Assembly (NCBI GenBank): GCA_011799875.1 | Contig: CM022300.1 | Coordinates: 169,091,837 to 169,155,836 of the forward strand | Direction of reading: 5' to 3' | Source of the DNA: Thinopyrum elongatum | Lineage: Eukaryota; Streptophyta; Magnoliopsida; Poales; Poaceae | DNA: 64,000 nt | Shown here: one piece after another, positions 36,051-49,062 of the stretch | Layout: the number at the start of each line of letters is the position of its first letter | Position numbering within the stretch: position 1 is the stretch's first letter | The notes under the pieces: generated by a model | The model's input: the letters and a program-made list of their open reading frames with translations, nothing else | The model's database searches: none | Told to the model about the DNA's origin: nothing | Made by a program: the position numbers and the translations under genes

Positions 36051-36927
36051 TGTCAGTGTACCAAGACATGGGTGCATTCGTACCCTGACTTGTGCACAGG
36101 CAGTGGTAGCCTTCCTGAAGGTAGGGCTTGCCGCAGGACAACTCTATAAACAAGACTCAAGACTTGGTGTGCAAGACCATGAAGAAGATATCAAGACAGG
36201 TCATTGAAAAGTACTAGCTTAGTACTGAAGATCAAGACTTTGGTGGCCGGCAAGCTACTTGACGGCAAGTGAAGACCCTGAAAGCTCCATGCCGGCAAGC
36301 TCCTACCACTTGTCCACCGCTCCACCTCAGCGACACCCTAGTCACCTGTCAAGTAGGTGTCGAGCGGGCAAGTTGTTTAGTGAGCTCTGTCTGGGCACGT
36401 GTCAGCTCACCGCCGACGACAAAACTTTAATGACACCTGTCCTGGAGGAGTGTAAACATAACAAGAGGTAGCTGGGTGAATGAAACAGAAGGAGATACAA
36501 CTCTTGCCGGCAAGCCTCACCAGCACAACACCTCATGGCGCATTTAATGCATTTGTCCTAACCCGGGAGAGTTAGGTATTTGGCAATGTAGCCACTATTT
36601 ACCTTATGTAAAGACCATTTTACCACTCTGTTAACCCCTTGATCAATGAAACGAGGCCCATTGCTACCTTTACAAAGGCTGACACTTTGTTCAATTACAC
36701 ATGTAGCTGCACTTCTCGCGCACATTGCCAGCAAGTTGTGCTCTTTGTACTTGACCTCGTACTTCCAATACAATCAAACCAGGAGTAGGGTTTTATGCTT
36801 CACAGCGGCCCGAACCTGGGTAAAACACTTGTGTTGATTGATGGTTCTGCTCTTTATGCATGTTGATCCTCAGAGTCGAACTACAAAGGGATCTTTGCCG
36901 GTCCCATAGATCGTCGTACGCATGACA
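36051..36927 (+). repeat. Element E copy 2, 5' LTR
   Basis: 877 bp, TGTCAGTGTACCAAGACATG to ACGCATGACA, with scattered substitutions relative to copies 1 and 3. Confidence 0.8.
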
Positions 36928-37007
36928 TCTTTGGCATAGCAGGCAGGGGATCGCGTGTGCGAACCTGAATCAGCAGTCTACGCGTCAGCTTCATCATCTT
37001 CATCGCC

Positions 37008-38760
37008 ATGGCACCCAAGAAGAATGGCGTGACGGTGGGTGTTCTCTCTACGTCCAAGCTACCAACACCGACACCTACACATATGGGTGGAGGTGGAGGA
37101 GCCGACAGAGGAGGTGGAGCCACGGAACACCACCACGATGCTTTGGCGAGCGGCTTCGTCCAAAGCACGAGGAGTATTGATCCAGCTGCCGCTACGTCTA
37201 AGGACGAAGCTGCAAGGCCCACGGGCGGTGCAGTGACCTCCTGTAGGAACGAAGTATGTCTACCAGAGGAGGGGGTGAATGGGAGTTTTAAATTTTCTTC
37301 AGAAAACTCAAAACTCTTAGAACCCAGCAGCAGAATGAAAGAAAAACTGACTATATTGAATTAAAACAGAGTATCAAAAGGAAACTACAACATGCACTGA
37401 TACAGAACAGTCGAATGAAAATACTTTGAATGAAAACATCGATGATAGGGATAACCGAAGATGCTCGATGGCGACAAGCTATTGGTTCGTCCAGTTCGTC
37501 CTTCTGCACAAGGACTACGTCTGGTTGGAGGGGCTGTGACTTAACACAGAAGATAAACTCTCTTCACCCTATTCTCCTCGACAATCGATTCGTCAACCGA
37601 TGCCGATAACTCGTGGTAGATACTTGAAGGCGATCTCCGAACCTTTACAGACTTCTTCTTCGAGAACCACAATCACTCTTGGTCTCTGAAAAAATTGAAA
37701 CCTAACCGTTTAGAGAGTTTGCAGCTCTCAAGAGTAAAAGGCGGAGCGTACTAGACTTAGATTCCAGTTATGCTCACCACTATCTAATTCTTCGGCTCTA
37801 GGGTTTTTCTCTCGGTGGATTTTAAACTCAAATCGCTCAGAGAGTGGGTTGCTCAACAATCTTCTCAGAATCAAACGGAGCAGCCCCCGGACAAAGCCGG
37901 CGCGGGGTGGCTATTTATAGCCGTAGACTTCCCACCTGGGAAATGACCATTTTGGACATGAGGTCCGGCCAATGGCCAACCGACACGTTCACAATGGTCG
38001 GAATTTGGAGCAACGGTAACATTACTTATGGAACAAGTAATGCTAACTCCTCGGTCTGAGACAAATCTCTTGCAGCGAAGAAGATCATAGTCTCTTGCTA
38101 GCAAGAATTTGCTCGGAACACAAAGAGATTTTCTCACAGCTTTCATAGGATTTGGGTTTAGCATCAGAGAATCAAAGCTTCGAATGCTACACCCCTCTTA
38201 ATAGTACGATGGTCCTATGGCTCAAGGAAAGAAAAGGAACAATGAAATAAATGCTACATCTTCACTTCATTTTCATTCTTCCTCGAACGCAGACATCTTC
38301 TTTGAACCGACACCGAACCAATTGCTTGATCTTCAGCAATTTTTACGGGTCACTCTTGTTAGCTTCATCTTCGGTGATAACCTTCACTACAACACAGGGA
38401 GATTATCTTCGTCGTTTGCATCAAACTTCTCGACATCTCAGGGTCCTGTTACTCTGTGTGCACAAGCAAACACATAAGTCCCATACTATTTATGTCAACA
38501 AACTCCAAAATGTAAGGGGCCTATCATTGCACCAACACTTCCAAAGACGCTCCAGTAGCATCCAAGACTCCCACGCCAGTGCACACGCCACGACCATCTC
38601 AGGTCATGCGTGATGAGCGGCACCAAGACGTCAGTGGCTCCAAGCACCGCCACGGCAAAGCCCCTATGCATCATTCTCAGGATGTGCAGGGCTAGCATCC
38701 ACCCCAGCATGCCGGTGAGAACCGACCATGGCTACCAGACTGAGACGGAGTTCCTTGTTC
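37008..38760 (+). pseudogene. Element E copy 2 gag N-terminus, interrupted by F
   Basis: MAPKKNGVTVGVLSTSKL opens the frame, which stays open to the F insertion at 37242. The distal part (from 38538) has an extra base near 38684 and stops early compared with copy 1. Confidence 0.6.
37242..38537 (-). mobile_element. Solo LTR F, copy 2
   Basis: 1,296 bp at the same gag position as copies 1 and 3, with the same CCTCC/CTTCC flanks. It is inherited with the duplicated segment. Confidence 0.65.
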
Positions 38761-38812
38761 CTCTGTAAGGAGTAAGGATACCACTCGCTCTTCGGACCGC
38801 TCCATGGGTGCA

Positions 38813-41800
38813 TGTTTAGGTCCCATGCAAGAAATGAGAATGAATTATAAACATGTCAAAATCATGGCTCGGCCTCAAACATTGAGAATCTTGGTTTTTA
38901 TATTCCCGCAAATTCAAAACACACCTAAAATTCATGAAACTAGGCATGGTGCCATGGCATGCCACAAATAGGCTGTGGTAAAAAATTGTCCAATTTGGGG
39001 CATGTTTTGGTACAAGACTCTCACAAAACGGAGCTTCTCACAAGAAGCCTTGTGGTTCCGATAGGGAACGTGTCACCCTTGTGGGCGAAATGACGTTCAC
39101 TGCCTCTTCTCGCCTTGGATTTTTTCCTAGAGGCAACATACACCAATAGGAGTGTCGTGCCGGAATATGGAATTATTGAGGGTTCGTATGGCCTTTTTTA
39201 TACATTAATTGTGTTTTCTAGGCATTTAATGTCGATAACTAAAATTTGAACTACAATCACATGCTCCAATGTAGCAAAATGGGTGAAAAATCATATATGT
39301 GTCCTTGGGTGCATATATAGGTCCCATGCAATAAATGAGAATGAATTACAAACATCTCAGCGTCGTGGCTCGAACTTAAACATTGAGAATCTTTGTTTTT
39401 AAATTCCCATAAATCCAACATTCGCCTAGAATTCATGAAACTTGGCATCATACCATGACATGGCACATATAGATTGTGGTAAAAAATTGTCCAATTTGGG
39501 GCAAGTTTTGGTACAAGCCTCTTACAAACCGGAGCTTCTCACAAGAAGCCCCGTGGTTCCGATAGGGAACGTGTCACCCTTGTGGGCGAAACGACATTCG
39601 CCGCCTCTTCTCGCCTTGGATTTTCTACTAGAGGAAAAATGGACCAATACGAGTGTTATGCTGAAATATGGAATTATTCAGGGTTCATTTGGCCTTCTTC
39701 TATACATTCATTGACTTTTCTAGGCATTTAATGTGCATGATTCACATTTGAACTACAAGCACATGCTCCAGTGCACCAAAATGGGTAAAAAAATCTTATA
39801 TGTGTCCTTGGGTGCATGTTGAGGTCCCATGCAAGAAATGGGAATGAATTACAAACATCTCGGCGTCGTGGCTTGGCTGCAAACATCGAGAATCTTGGTT
39901 TTTAAATCCCCGTAAATCCAAAACTAGCTTGAAATTCATGAAACTTGGCATCGTGCCATGACATGGCACATATACGCCATTGTAAATTTTTTGTCCAAAT
40001 TCGGACAAGCCTCTTACAAACTAGAGCTTCTCACAAGAAGCCTCGTGGTTCACACAGGGAACATGTCACTTTTGTGGGCGGAAGGACATTCGATGCCTCT
40101 TCTCGCCTTCAATTTTTCCTAGAGGCAACATAGACCAATATGATTATTGTGCTAAAATATGGAATAGTTTAGGGATTGTTTTAACCTTTTTATACATTAA
40201 TTGAGCTTTCTAGGCATTTAATGTGCGTATTCAAATTTGAACTATAAGCACATTCTCTGGTGCACCAAAATGGGTTGAAAAATGATATATGTGCTATGCT
40301 GCATGTAAGATCCCATGCAAGAAATTAGAATGAATTACAAACATCTCGGTGTCATGGCTCGGCCTCAAGCATTGAGAATTTTGGTTTTTAAATTTCCGCA
40401 AATCCAATACTTGCCTGAAATTCGTGAAACTAGGCATGGTGTCATGGGATGGCACATATAGGCATGGTAAAAAATTGTCCAAGTTGGGGCAAGTTTTGGT
40501 ACAAGCCTCTTACAAACCGGAGCTTCCCACACGAAGCCTCGTTGTTCCGATAGGGAACGTGTCACCCTTGGGGGCGAAACGACATTCACTACCTCTTATC
40601 GCCTTGGGTTTTTTGACAGGCAGCACAGACTAATAATAGTGTCATGCTGAAATATGGAATTATTCAGGGTTCATTTGGTCTTTTTTATACATCAATTGAG
40701 TTTTCTAGGCATTTAATGTGCATAGTTCAAATTTGAACTACAAGCACATGCTCCAGTGCACCAAAATGTTTTGAAAAATCCTATATGTGTCCTTGGGTGC
40801 ATGTTTAGCTCCCATGCAAGAAATGAGAATGAAATACAAACATCTCGGTGTCGTGGCTTGGCCGCAAACATCAAGAATCTTGGTTTTTAAATTCTGGTAA
40901 ATCCAAAACTCGCCTTAAATTCATGAAATTTGGCTTGGTGTCATGATATTTCATACATAGGCCATGGTAAAAAAATTGTCCTATTTGGGGCATGTTTTGG
41001 TACAAGCCACTTATAAATTGGAGCTTCGCATAAGAAGCCTCGTGGTTCCGATAGGGAAATTGTCATCCTTGTGGGAGAAATGACATTCGCTACCTCTTCT
41101 TGCCTTGGATTTTTTCTAGAGGCAACATAGACCAATAGGAGTGTCATGCTAAAATATGGACTAATTCAGGGTTCGGTTGGCCGTTTTTACATTAGTTGAG
41201 TTTTCTAGGCATTTAATGTGTATAATTCAAATTTGAACTACAAGCACAAGCTCTAGTGCATGAAAATGTGTTGAAAAATCATATATGTGTCCTTCGGTGC
41301 ATGTTTAGGTCCCATGCAAGAAATGGGAATGAATTACATACATCTCGACGCCATGGCTCGGCCACAAACATCGAGAATCTTGGTTTTTAAGTCCTCGTAA
41401 ATCCAGAACTCGCCTGAATTCATGAAACTTGCAATCATGTCATGACATGGCACATCTACGCCTTGTTAATTTTTTCCAATTTAGGACAAGCATCTTACAA
41501 ACCGGACCTTCTCACGAGAAGCCTCCTAGTGACGATAGGGAACGTGTCACCTTTGTGGGCGAAACGACATTTGATGCCTCTTCTCGCATTGAATTTTTTC
41601 TAGAGGCAACATAGACCAATACGAGTGTCGTGGTAAAATATGGAATTATTCAGGGCTCGTTTGGCCCTTTTTATACATTAATTGATTTTTTAGGCATTTA
41701 ATTTGCAAAATTCAAATTTTAACTACAAGCACATGCTCTAGTACACCAAAATGGGTTGGAAAATCATATATGTGTCCTTGGGTGCATGTTTAGGTCCCAT

Positions 41801-44001
41801 GCAAGAAATGAGAATGAATTACGAACATGTCAGCGTCGTGGCTCAGCCTCTAACATTGAGGATCTTGGTTTTTAAATTCCTGCAAATCCAAAACACGGCT
41901 GTAATTCATAAAACTAGGCATGTCGTCATGGCATGGCACAAATAGGCCGTGGTAAAAAATTGGTCCAATTTGGCGCATGTTTTGGTACAAGAATCTTACA
42001 AACCGGAGCTTCTCACAAGAAGCCTCATGGTTCCGATAGGGAATGGGTCACCCTTGTGGGCAAAACAACATTTACTGCCTCTTCTTGCCTTAAATTTTTT
42101 CCTAGAGGCAACTTAGACCAATAGGAGTGTCGTGCTGAAATATGGAATTATTCAAGGTTCGTATGGCATTTTCTATACATTAATTGAGTTTTGTAGGCAT
42201 TTAATGTGTATAATTAAAATTTGAACTACAAATACATGCTCCAGTGTAGCAAAATGGGTTGAATTACAAACATCTCGGCGTCGTGGCTCGACCTCAAACA
42301 CTGAGAATTTTAGTTTTTCAGTTCCCATAAATCCAAAGCTCGGCTGAAATTCATGCAATTTGGCATGGTGTCATGACATGGCACATGTAGCTTGTGGTAA
42401 TAATTTATCCAATTTGGGGCATGTTTTGGTACAAGCCTCTTACAAACCGGAGCTTGTCACAAGAAGCCTCGTCGTTCCGAATGGGAATGTGTCACCTTTG
42501 TGGGCGAAATGATATTCGTTGCCTCTTCTCGCCTTGGATTTTTTCTAGAGGCAAAATAGACCAATACGAGTGTCATGCTAAAATATGGAATTATCCAGGG
42601 TTCGTCGGGCCTTTTTCTATACATTAATTAAGTTTTCTAGGCATTTAATGTGCATGATTCACATTTGAACTACAAGCACATGCTCCAATGTACCAAAATG
42701 TGTTAAAAAATCATATATGTGTCATTGGGTGCATGTTTAGGTCCCATGGAAGAAATGGGAATGAATTACAAATATCTCGGCATCGTGGCTCGGTCGTAAA
42801 TATGGAGAATCTTGGTTTTTAAATCCCCGTAAATCAAAAACTCTCCTTAAATTCATGAAACTTGGCGTCGTGTCATGACATGGCACATATACGCCATTGT
42901 AATTTTTTTGTCCAAATTGGGACAAGCCTCTTAAAAACTAGAGCTTATCACAAGAAGCCTCGTGGTTCCGATAGGGAACGTGTCTCCTTTGTGGTAGAAA
43001 CGACATTCGATATCTCTTCTTGCCTTCAAATTTTCCTAGAGGCAACATAGACAATATGAGTGTCGTGCAAAAATATGGAATATTTTTGGGATTGTTTGGA
43101 CATTTTATACATTAATTGGGTTTTCTAGGCATTTAATGTGCATAATTCTAATTTGAACTACAAGCACATTCTCCAGTGCACCAAAATGGGTTGAAAAATC
43201 ATATATGTGTTATGGTGCATGTCAGATCCCATGAAAGGAATGAGAATAAATTACAAACATCTTGGCGTCATGGCTTGGCCTCAAACATTGAGAATCTTGG
43301 TTTTTAAATTCTCGCAAATCCAATACACGTGTGAACTTCATGAAACTAGGCATGGTGTCATGGAATGGCACATATAGGCCATGGTAAAAAAATTGTCCAG
43401 TTTGGGGCAAGTTTTGGTACAAGCCTCTTACAAACCGGAGCTTCTCACAAGAAGCCTCATGTTTCTGATAGGGAACGTGTGACCCTTGTGGGCAAAACGG
43501 CATTCACTGCCTGTTCTCGCCTTGGATTTTTTTCTTGAGCCAACATAGACCAATATGAGTGTCGTGCTGAAATATGGAATTATTCAGGGTTCACTTGGCT
43601 TTTTTAGACTTTAAAAGATTTTTCTAGTCGGTGAGTGTGCATAATTCAAATTTGAACTACAAGCACATGCTCCAGTGCACAAAAATGGGTTGAAAAATCA
43701 TATATGTGTCCTTGGGTACATATTTAGGTCCCATGCAATAAATGAGAATGAATTACAAACATCTCGGCTTCGTGGCTTGGCCGCAAACATCGAGAATCTT
43801 TGTTATTAAATCCCCGTAAATCGAAAACTCGCTTGAAATTCATGAAACTTAGCATTGTGTCATGATATGGCACATATACGCCATGGTAATTTTTTTGCCC
43901 AATTTGGGACAAGCTTCTTAGAAGCCGGAGCTTCTCACAAGAAGCCTTGTTGTTCCGGTAGGGAACGTTTCACCTTTGTGGGCGAAATGTCATTTGATGC
44001 C
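38813..44001. repeat. Satellite array, block 4 (~10 monomers)
   Basis: This matches block 2 from 23924 onward monomer for monomer. It includes the short monomer with 'gcaaaatgggttgaattacaaacatctcgg' at about 42249-42280, and it ends at E copy 3. Confidence 0.85.
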
Positions 44002-44878
44002 TTTCAATGTACCAAGACAAGGGTGCCTTAGTACCCTGACTTGTGCACATGCAGTGGTAGCCTTCCTGACGGTAGGGCTTGCCACAGGACAACTCTATAA
44101 ACAAGACTCAAGACTTGGTGTGCAAGACCATGAAGAAGATATCAAGACAGGTCATTGAGAAGTACTAGCTTAGTACTGAAGATCAAGACTTTGGTGGCCG
44201 ACAAGCAACTTGACGGCAAGTGAAGACCCGGAAAGCTCCATGCCGGCAAGCTCCTACCACTTGTCCACCGCTCCACCTCAGCGACACACTAGTCACCTGT
44301 CAAGTAGGTGTCGAGCGGGCAAGTTGTTTAGTGAGCTCTGTCCGGGCATGTGTCAGCTCACCGCCGAAGACAAAACTTTAATGACACCAGTCTTGGAGGA
44401 GTGTAAACATAACAAGAGGTAGCTGGGTGAATGACACAGAAGGAGATACAACTCTTGCCGGCAAGCCTCACCAGCACGACACCTCACAGCACATTTAATG
44501 CATTTGTCCTAACCCGGGAGAGTTAGGTATTTGGCAATGTAGCCACTATTTACCTTATGTAAAGACCATTTTACCACTCTGTTGACCCCTTGATATATGA
44601 AACGAGGCCCATTGCTACCTTTACAAAGGCTGACACTTTATTCAATTACACATGTAGCTACACTTCTCGCGCACAATGCCGGCAAGTTGCGCTCTTTGTA
44701 CTTGAGCTCGTACATCCAATACAATCAAAGCAGGAGTAGGGTTTTACGCTTCACAGCGGCCCGAACCTGGGTAAAATACTTGTGTTGATTGCTGCTTCTG
44801 CTCTTTGTGCATGTTGATCCTCAGAGTCGAACTACAAAGGGACCTTTGCCGGTCCCATAGATCGTCGTACGCATGACA
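44002..44878 (+). repeat. Element E copy 3, 5' LTR
   Basis: 877 bp. The terminal TG has become TT. It ends ACGCATGACA before the PBS-like TGGCATAGCAGGCAGGGG. Confidence 0.8.
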
Positions 44879-44958
44879 TCTTTGGCATAGCAGGCAGGGG
44901 ATCACGTGTGCGAACCTGAATCAGCAGTCTACGCGACAGCTTCATCATCTTCATCGCC

Positions 44959-45192
44959 ATGGCACCCAAGAAGAATGGTGTGACGGTGTGTGTTCTCTCT
45001 ACATCCAAGCTACTGACACCAACGCCTACACATAAGGGTGGAGGCAGAGGAGCTGACAGAGGAGGTGGAGGCACGGAACACCACCACGATGCTTTGTCGA
45101 GCAGTTTCGTCCAAAGCATGAGGAGCAGGGATCCAGCTGCCGCTATGTCTAAGGACGAAGCTGCAAGGCCCACGGGCAGTGTAGTGACCTCC
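44959..45192 (+). pseudogene. Element E copy 3 gag leader, up to solo LTR F
   Basis: It opens MAPKKNGVTVCVLSTSKLL and is Gly/Arg-rich after residue 30. F interrupts it at 45193. Confidence 0.6.
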
Positions 45193-46490
45193 TGTAGGAA
45201 CGAAGTATGTCTACCAGAGGGGGTGGGTGAATGGGAGTTTTAATGTTTTTTCAAAAAACTCAAAACTCTCAGAACCCAGCAGCGGAACCAAAGAAAAACT
45301 GACTATAGTGAATTAAAACAGAGTATCAAAAGGAAACTACAACATTCACTGATACAGATCAGACAAATGAAAATGCATCGAAGGAAAACATGGGTGATAG
45401 GGATAACCAAAGATGCTCGATGGCGACAAGCTATTTGTTCGACCAGTTCGTCCTTCTGCACAAGGACTACATCTGGTTGGAGGGGCTGTGACTTAACACA
45501 GAAGATAAACTCTCTTCACCCTATTCTCCTCAATAATTGATTCATCAACCGATGCCGAGAACTCGTGGTAGATACTTGAAGGTGATCTCCTAACCTTTAC
45601 AGACTTCTTCTTCAAGAACGACAATCACTCTTGGTCTCTGAAGAAATTGACACCTAACCGTTTAGAGAGTTTGCAACTCTCAAGAGTAAAAGGCGGAGCA
45701 TACTAGACTTAGATTCCAGTTATGCTAACCACAATCTAATTCTTCAGCTCTAGGGTTTTTCTCTCGGTGGATTTTAAACTCAAATCGCTCAGAGAGTGGG
45801 TCGCTCAACAATCTTCTCAGAATCAAACGGAGCAGCCCCCGGACAAAGCCGGCGCGGGGTGGCTACTTATAGCCGTAGCCTTCCCAGCTGGGAAATGACC
45901 ATTTTGGACACGAGGTCCGGCCAATGGCCACCCGACACGTTTGCAATGGTCAGATTTTGGAGCAACAGTAACATTACTTGAGGAACAAGTAATGCTAACT
46001 CCTCGGTCTGAGACAAATCTCTCGCAGCGAAGAAGATCACAGTCTCTTGCTGGCAAGTATTTGCTCGGAACACAAAGAGATTTCTCTCACAGCTTTCATA
46101 GGATTTGGGTTTAGCATCACAGAATCAAAACTTCGAACGCTACACCCCTCTTAATAGTACAATGGTCCTATGACTCAAGGAAAGAAGAGGAACAACGAAA
46201 TAAATGCTACATCTTCACTTCATTTTCATCCTTCCTCGAACGCAGACATCTTCTTTGAACCGACACCGAACCAATTGCTTGATCTTCAACAATTTTTAGG
46301 GGTCACTCTTGTTAGCTTCATCTTCGGTGATAACCTTCACTACAACGCAGGGAGATTATCTTCGTCGTTTGCATCAAACTCCTCGACATCTCATGGTCCT
46401 GTTACTCTGTGTGCACTAGCAAACACATAAGTCCCATACTATTTATGTCAACAAACTCCAAAATGTAAGGGGCCTATCATTGCACCAACA
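45193..46490 (-). mobile_element. Solo LTR F, copy 3
   Basis: 1,298 bp with the same flanks as copies 1 and 2. The inverted repeat seen in copy 1 is degraded here (cattacttgaggaacaagtaatg). Confidence 0.65.
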
Positions 46491-47973
46491 CTTCCAAAGA
46501 CGCTCCAGCAGCATCCAAGACTCCCACGCCAGTGCACACGCCACGACCATCTCAGGTCATGCGTGATGAGCGGCACCAAGACGTCAGTGGCTCCAAGCAC
46601 CGCCATGGCAAAGCCCCTATGCATCACTCTCTGGATGTGCTGGGCTAACATCCATGCCAGCATGCCGGTGAAAACCGGCCATGGCTACCAGACCGAGACG
46701 GAGTTCCTTCTTCCTTTGTAAGGATTAAGCATACCACTCGCTCTTCGGACCGCTCCATGCCGAACAGGTCGGCAGAGGCCTTGGCATGAGCACAGTTGCT
46801 CCTAGACTTCCCTCCCACAGCAGAGAAGATGGAGGAGTGGAGAGCTACCATATAGAGCCTCCTCAACTTTGCCAACAACGACAAGACATAGCAGGAGGGG
46901 CCCTCACATCTGCCGCCCACTGCGCTGGTGTGTGCTACTGGCAAGCAGACCAGAGGTGGCGCACCTATGGTGTAATCCCCTCCATGACAACAACAGCAGA
47001 GGCAAAGCCAATGGGTCGACGCCCATGATGACATGTCCATGGCGTCGTCTGATCGGTGGTGCCACCAAGACCAATGCCAAGTTCTTTAGGAATGGCGCGT
47101 TGAAGACGCTTGAACCACCATCAGGCGTCGGGAAGCACGCCATCAATACGATGCGCATGCGGGACCAGTCATTGATGAGCCTGTGCCAGGGGTACCCTTG
47201 GTGCTTACCTTACAAGGTAGGTTGCCCAGCATTTACTCATGAGCTTCGGCAAGTCCGATGGCCCTCTTCCTAGAGCTTCAAGCCCAAGTTGCCGAAAAAA
47301 TACGACAGTAAGATCAACCCGTCGTGTTCGTAGGCATCTATACTATTGTAGTGCAGATTGCTGGGGGACGTGACGATAAGATCCTCACCAACTACTTACC
47401 GTTGGTGCTCAAAGCCAACGTCAGATCGTGGTTGATGAATTTGCCAGAGAAATCCATCTCCTCTTGGTCAGAATTGTGCCATGAGTTTGTTGGTGCTTTC
47501 ACTAGGGCCATAAGGTTCCTGGTCAGCCTAGCGATCTACATGTGCTGCCACAGAGGGATGGCAAGTACCTTTGCAAGTACATACAAAGATTCAGTAGCGT
47601 GCATCGCAACATCCCTTACATCCACCCTGCTACTGTGATTGCTGCATTTCACACAAATGTGCACAATCGCAAGATGCGGGAGGAAATGAGCATGAACAAG
47701 GTGAGGGATGTTACCGAGCTTTACACTCTATCCGACAAGTGTGCATGTGCTGAAGAGGGGAGGAGACTTCCCGGGGAAGATGCAGGTGCAGAAGTTGGTT
47801 CTGAAGACGACAACACGTTGACCCCAAAGAAGAAATGCCACAAGCGCAACATGAAGCCCAAGGGCAAGGCAGTGATGGCAGTTGAGGGTTTCGGCAACTC
47901 CAATGCCAGCAGAAGCCAAAGACCGAGAGCTCTGGCAAGGAGGTTGCCAAATGCACTTGTTGTCACGGGGCTA
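46491..47973 (+). pseudogene. Element E copy 3 gag, capsid-like region, frameshifted
   Basis: This resembles element A gag. Recognisable parts are VRSWLMNLPEKSISSWSELC (47427-47490), FSSVHRNIPYIHPATVIAAF (47590-47655) and ELYTLSDKCACAEEGRRLPG (47718-47780). The last is followed by the charged linker. The frame changes near 47510-47545 and is broken before 47320. Element D cuts it at 47974, before any zinc knuckle. Confidence 0.7.
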
Positions 47974-48459
47974 TGAGGGATACCTGGACTAGGGGGTCCT
48001 CGGGCCGCCGCCTCCTCTCTCATGGGCTGGACAGGCGGGCTGCACTACAAATGTTGGAAGATCAGACTACGAGGCGGTTTTGTATCCAGACGGGAGACAA
48101 TTGAAGTCTTGGTGTGTCCTCCAAGTCAAGATAGAAGATTCAACATGTTTATTCCCTTGATTGTAACCGCCATATGTAACCCTAGTATCCCTGGTGTCTA
48201 TATAAACCAGAGGATTTAGTCCATAGAGGCTAGAACAACAAGCATCATCCTACTCACATAGGGTTTGGTTCATTTGATCTCATCGTAGATTGACTCTGTA
48301 ATCATCCTATACCCTCCAATATAATCAAGCAGGACATAGGGTTCTACCTCTTAGAGAGGGCCCGAACCTGGGTAAACACTGTGCCCTTCATCCCTTGTTC
48401 CCCATTGATCCAAGATCTACAGCTCGGGACCCCCTACCCGAGATCCGTCGGTTTTGACA
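47974..48459 (+). repeat. Element D 5' LTR
   Basis: 486 bp, TGAGGGATACCTGGACTAGG to GTCGGTTTTGACA. A TATA box TATATAAA sits at 48199-48206 in 'tgtctatataaaccagagg'. Confidence 0.75.
48199..48206 (+). promoter_or_regulatory. TATA box in element D LTR
   Basis: TATATAAA, ~260 bases before the LTR end, followed by 'ccagaggatttagtcc', in the position expected for the Gypsy LTR promoter. Confidence 0.6.
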
Positions 48460-48512
48460 CCAACATTGCTGCTTTCATTGAGAGTTCCACTGTTGGGTCG
48501 CCAAAAGGATTA

Positions 48513-48812
48513 ATGGCTCACCTGTTCATCAATGACGCCATCAACACCGGGGACATCTCCATTCCCAGCCAAGTTTTTGCGTTTGGTAGTGTCGTATTGT
48601 GCGCTGATCCGACAGGCCACCACGGCCAGGTTGGAAACTTTGCCCCCGGCCAGGAGATTAGGTTCAGAAGCCTAGAGTTCACTGCAGGCCCCCAGGGAGA
48701 TCTCACCCTATCAAAAGCTTCAGCTCCCCTTAAAAAACTCACTGATCCCGATGCTTTAACTTCGAGGGAGGTAAACCCGACGGGGACTGATGTTACATGG
48801 AGCCCGGCCTAA
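48513..48812 (+). pseudogene. Element D gag N-terminal fragment
   Basis: It begins MAHLFINDAINTGDIS and runs 99 codons to TAA 48810-48812. The same frame continues past the stop as KPDPVSSTELIPSEHRLGTT and TLQVSPEYSEV, so the stop is premature. It was chosen over an upstream in-frame start because the ATG follows the leader and LTR directly. No capsid domain is retained. Confidence 0.55.
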
Positions 48813-49062
48813 AAGCCTGACCCCGTCAGTTCGACCGAGCTAATTCCGTCCGAACACCGCCTGGGCACGACCTCGAACGTCCCCAGAGCGGCCACGCTAC
48901 AGGTCAGTCCCGAATATTCGGAGGTGTTGGGGTACACAAACGATGGTGTTTTGTTTCCCCTAATTTGTCCATGGACAAAAAGCCTCCACCCCGATGGCCA
49001 AGGCCTGCCGGGGAAATGGCCACCTCAGTGTAGCCGAGCCCATCAAGCACATTCAGAACCAA

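Larger units (their letters stand above)
36051..38812 (+). mobile_element. Gypsy element E, copy 2 (same truncation as copy 1)
   Basis: LTR 36051-36927, gag start ATG 37008, nested F 37242-38537, remaining gag to 38812, and the same 'ctccatg/ggtgcatg' junction. The offset from copy 1 is 6,937 at the LTR start. Confidence 0.8.
44002..47973 (+). mobile_element. Gypsy element E, copy 3 (longest copy; interrupted by element D)
   Basis: LTR 44002-44878 (start mutated to TTTCAATGTACC), gag start 44959, nested F 45193-46490. Past 46756, where copies 1 and 2 end, this copy continues as 'ccatgccgaacaggtcggc' into gag. It therefore keeps the original arrangement. It stops at 47973, where the LTR of element D begins; the rest of E should lie beyond the nested stack, outside the window. 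Confidence 0.8.
47974..49062 (+). mobile_element. Gypsy element D, 5' end only (Fatima-like, tentative)
   Basis: LTR 47974-48459 is followed by 'ccaacattgctgctttcattgagagttcc', the leader/PBS arrangement of a very common Triticeae Gypsy family (I think Fatima; from memory). Gag starts at ATG 48513. The element fades after ~48930 and is followed by an LTR fragment and element B. The right boundary is uncertain, and the 3' part would be beyond B and C. Confidence 0.65.

Noticed and set aside
23543..43912. The same short ORFs in blocks 2-4
   Set aside because: Same reason as for block 1; not annotated as genes.
29114..46756. Three separate insertions of element E
   Set aside because: All three have the same insertion point relative to the monomer, the same nested F and, in two, the same right breakpoint. 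Duplication of one insertion is simpler.
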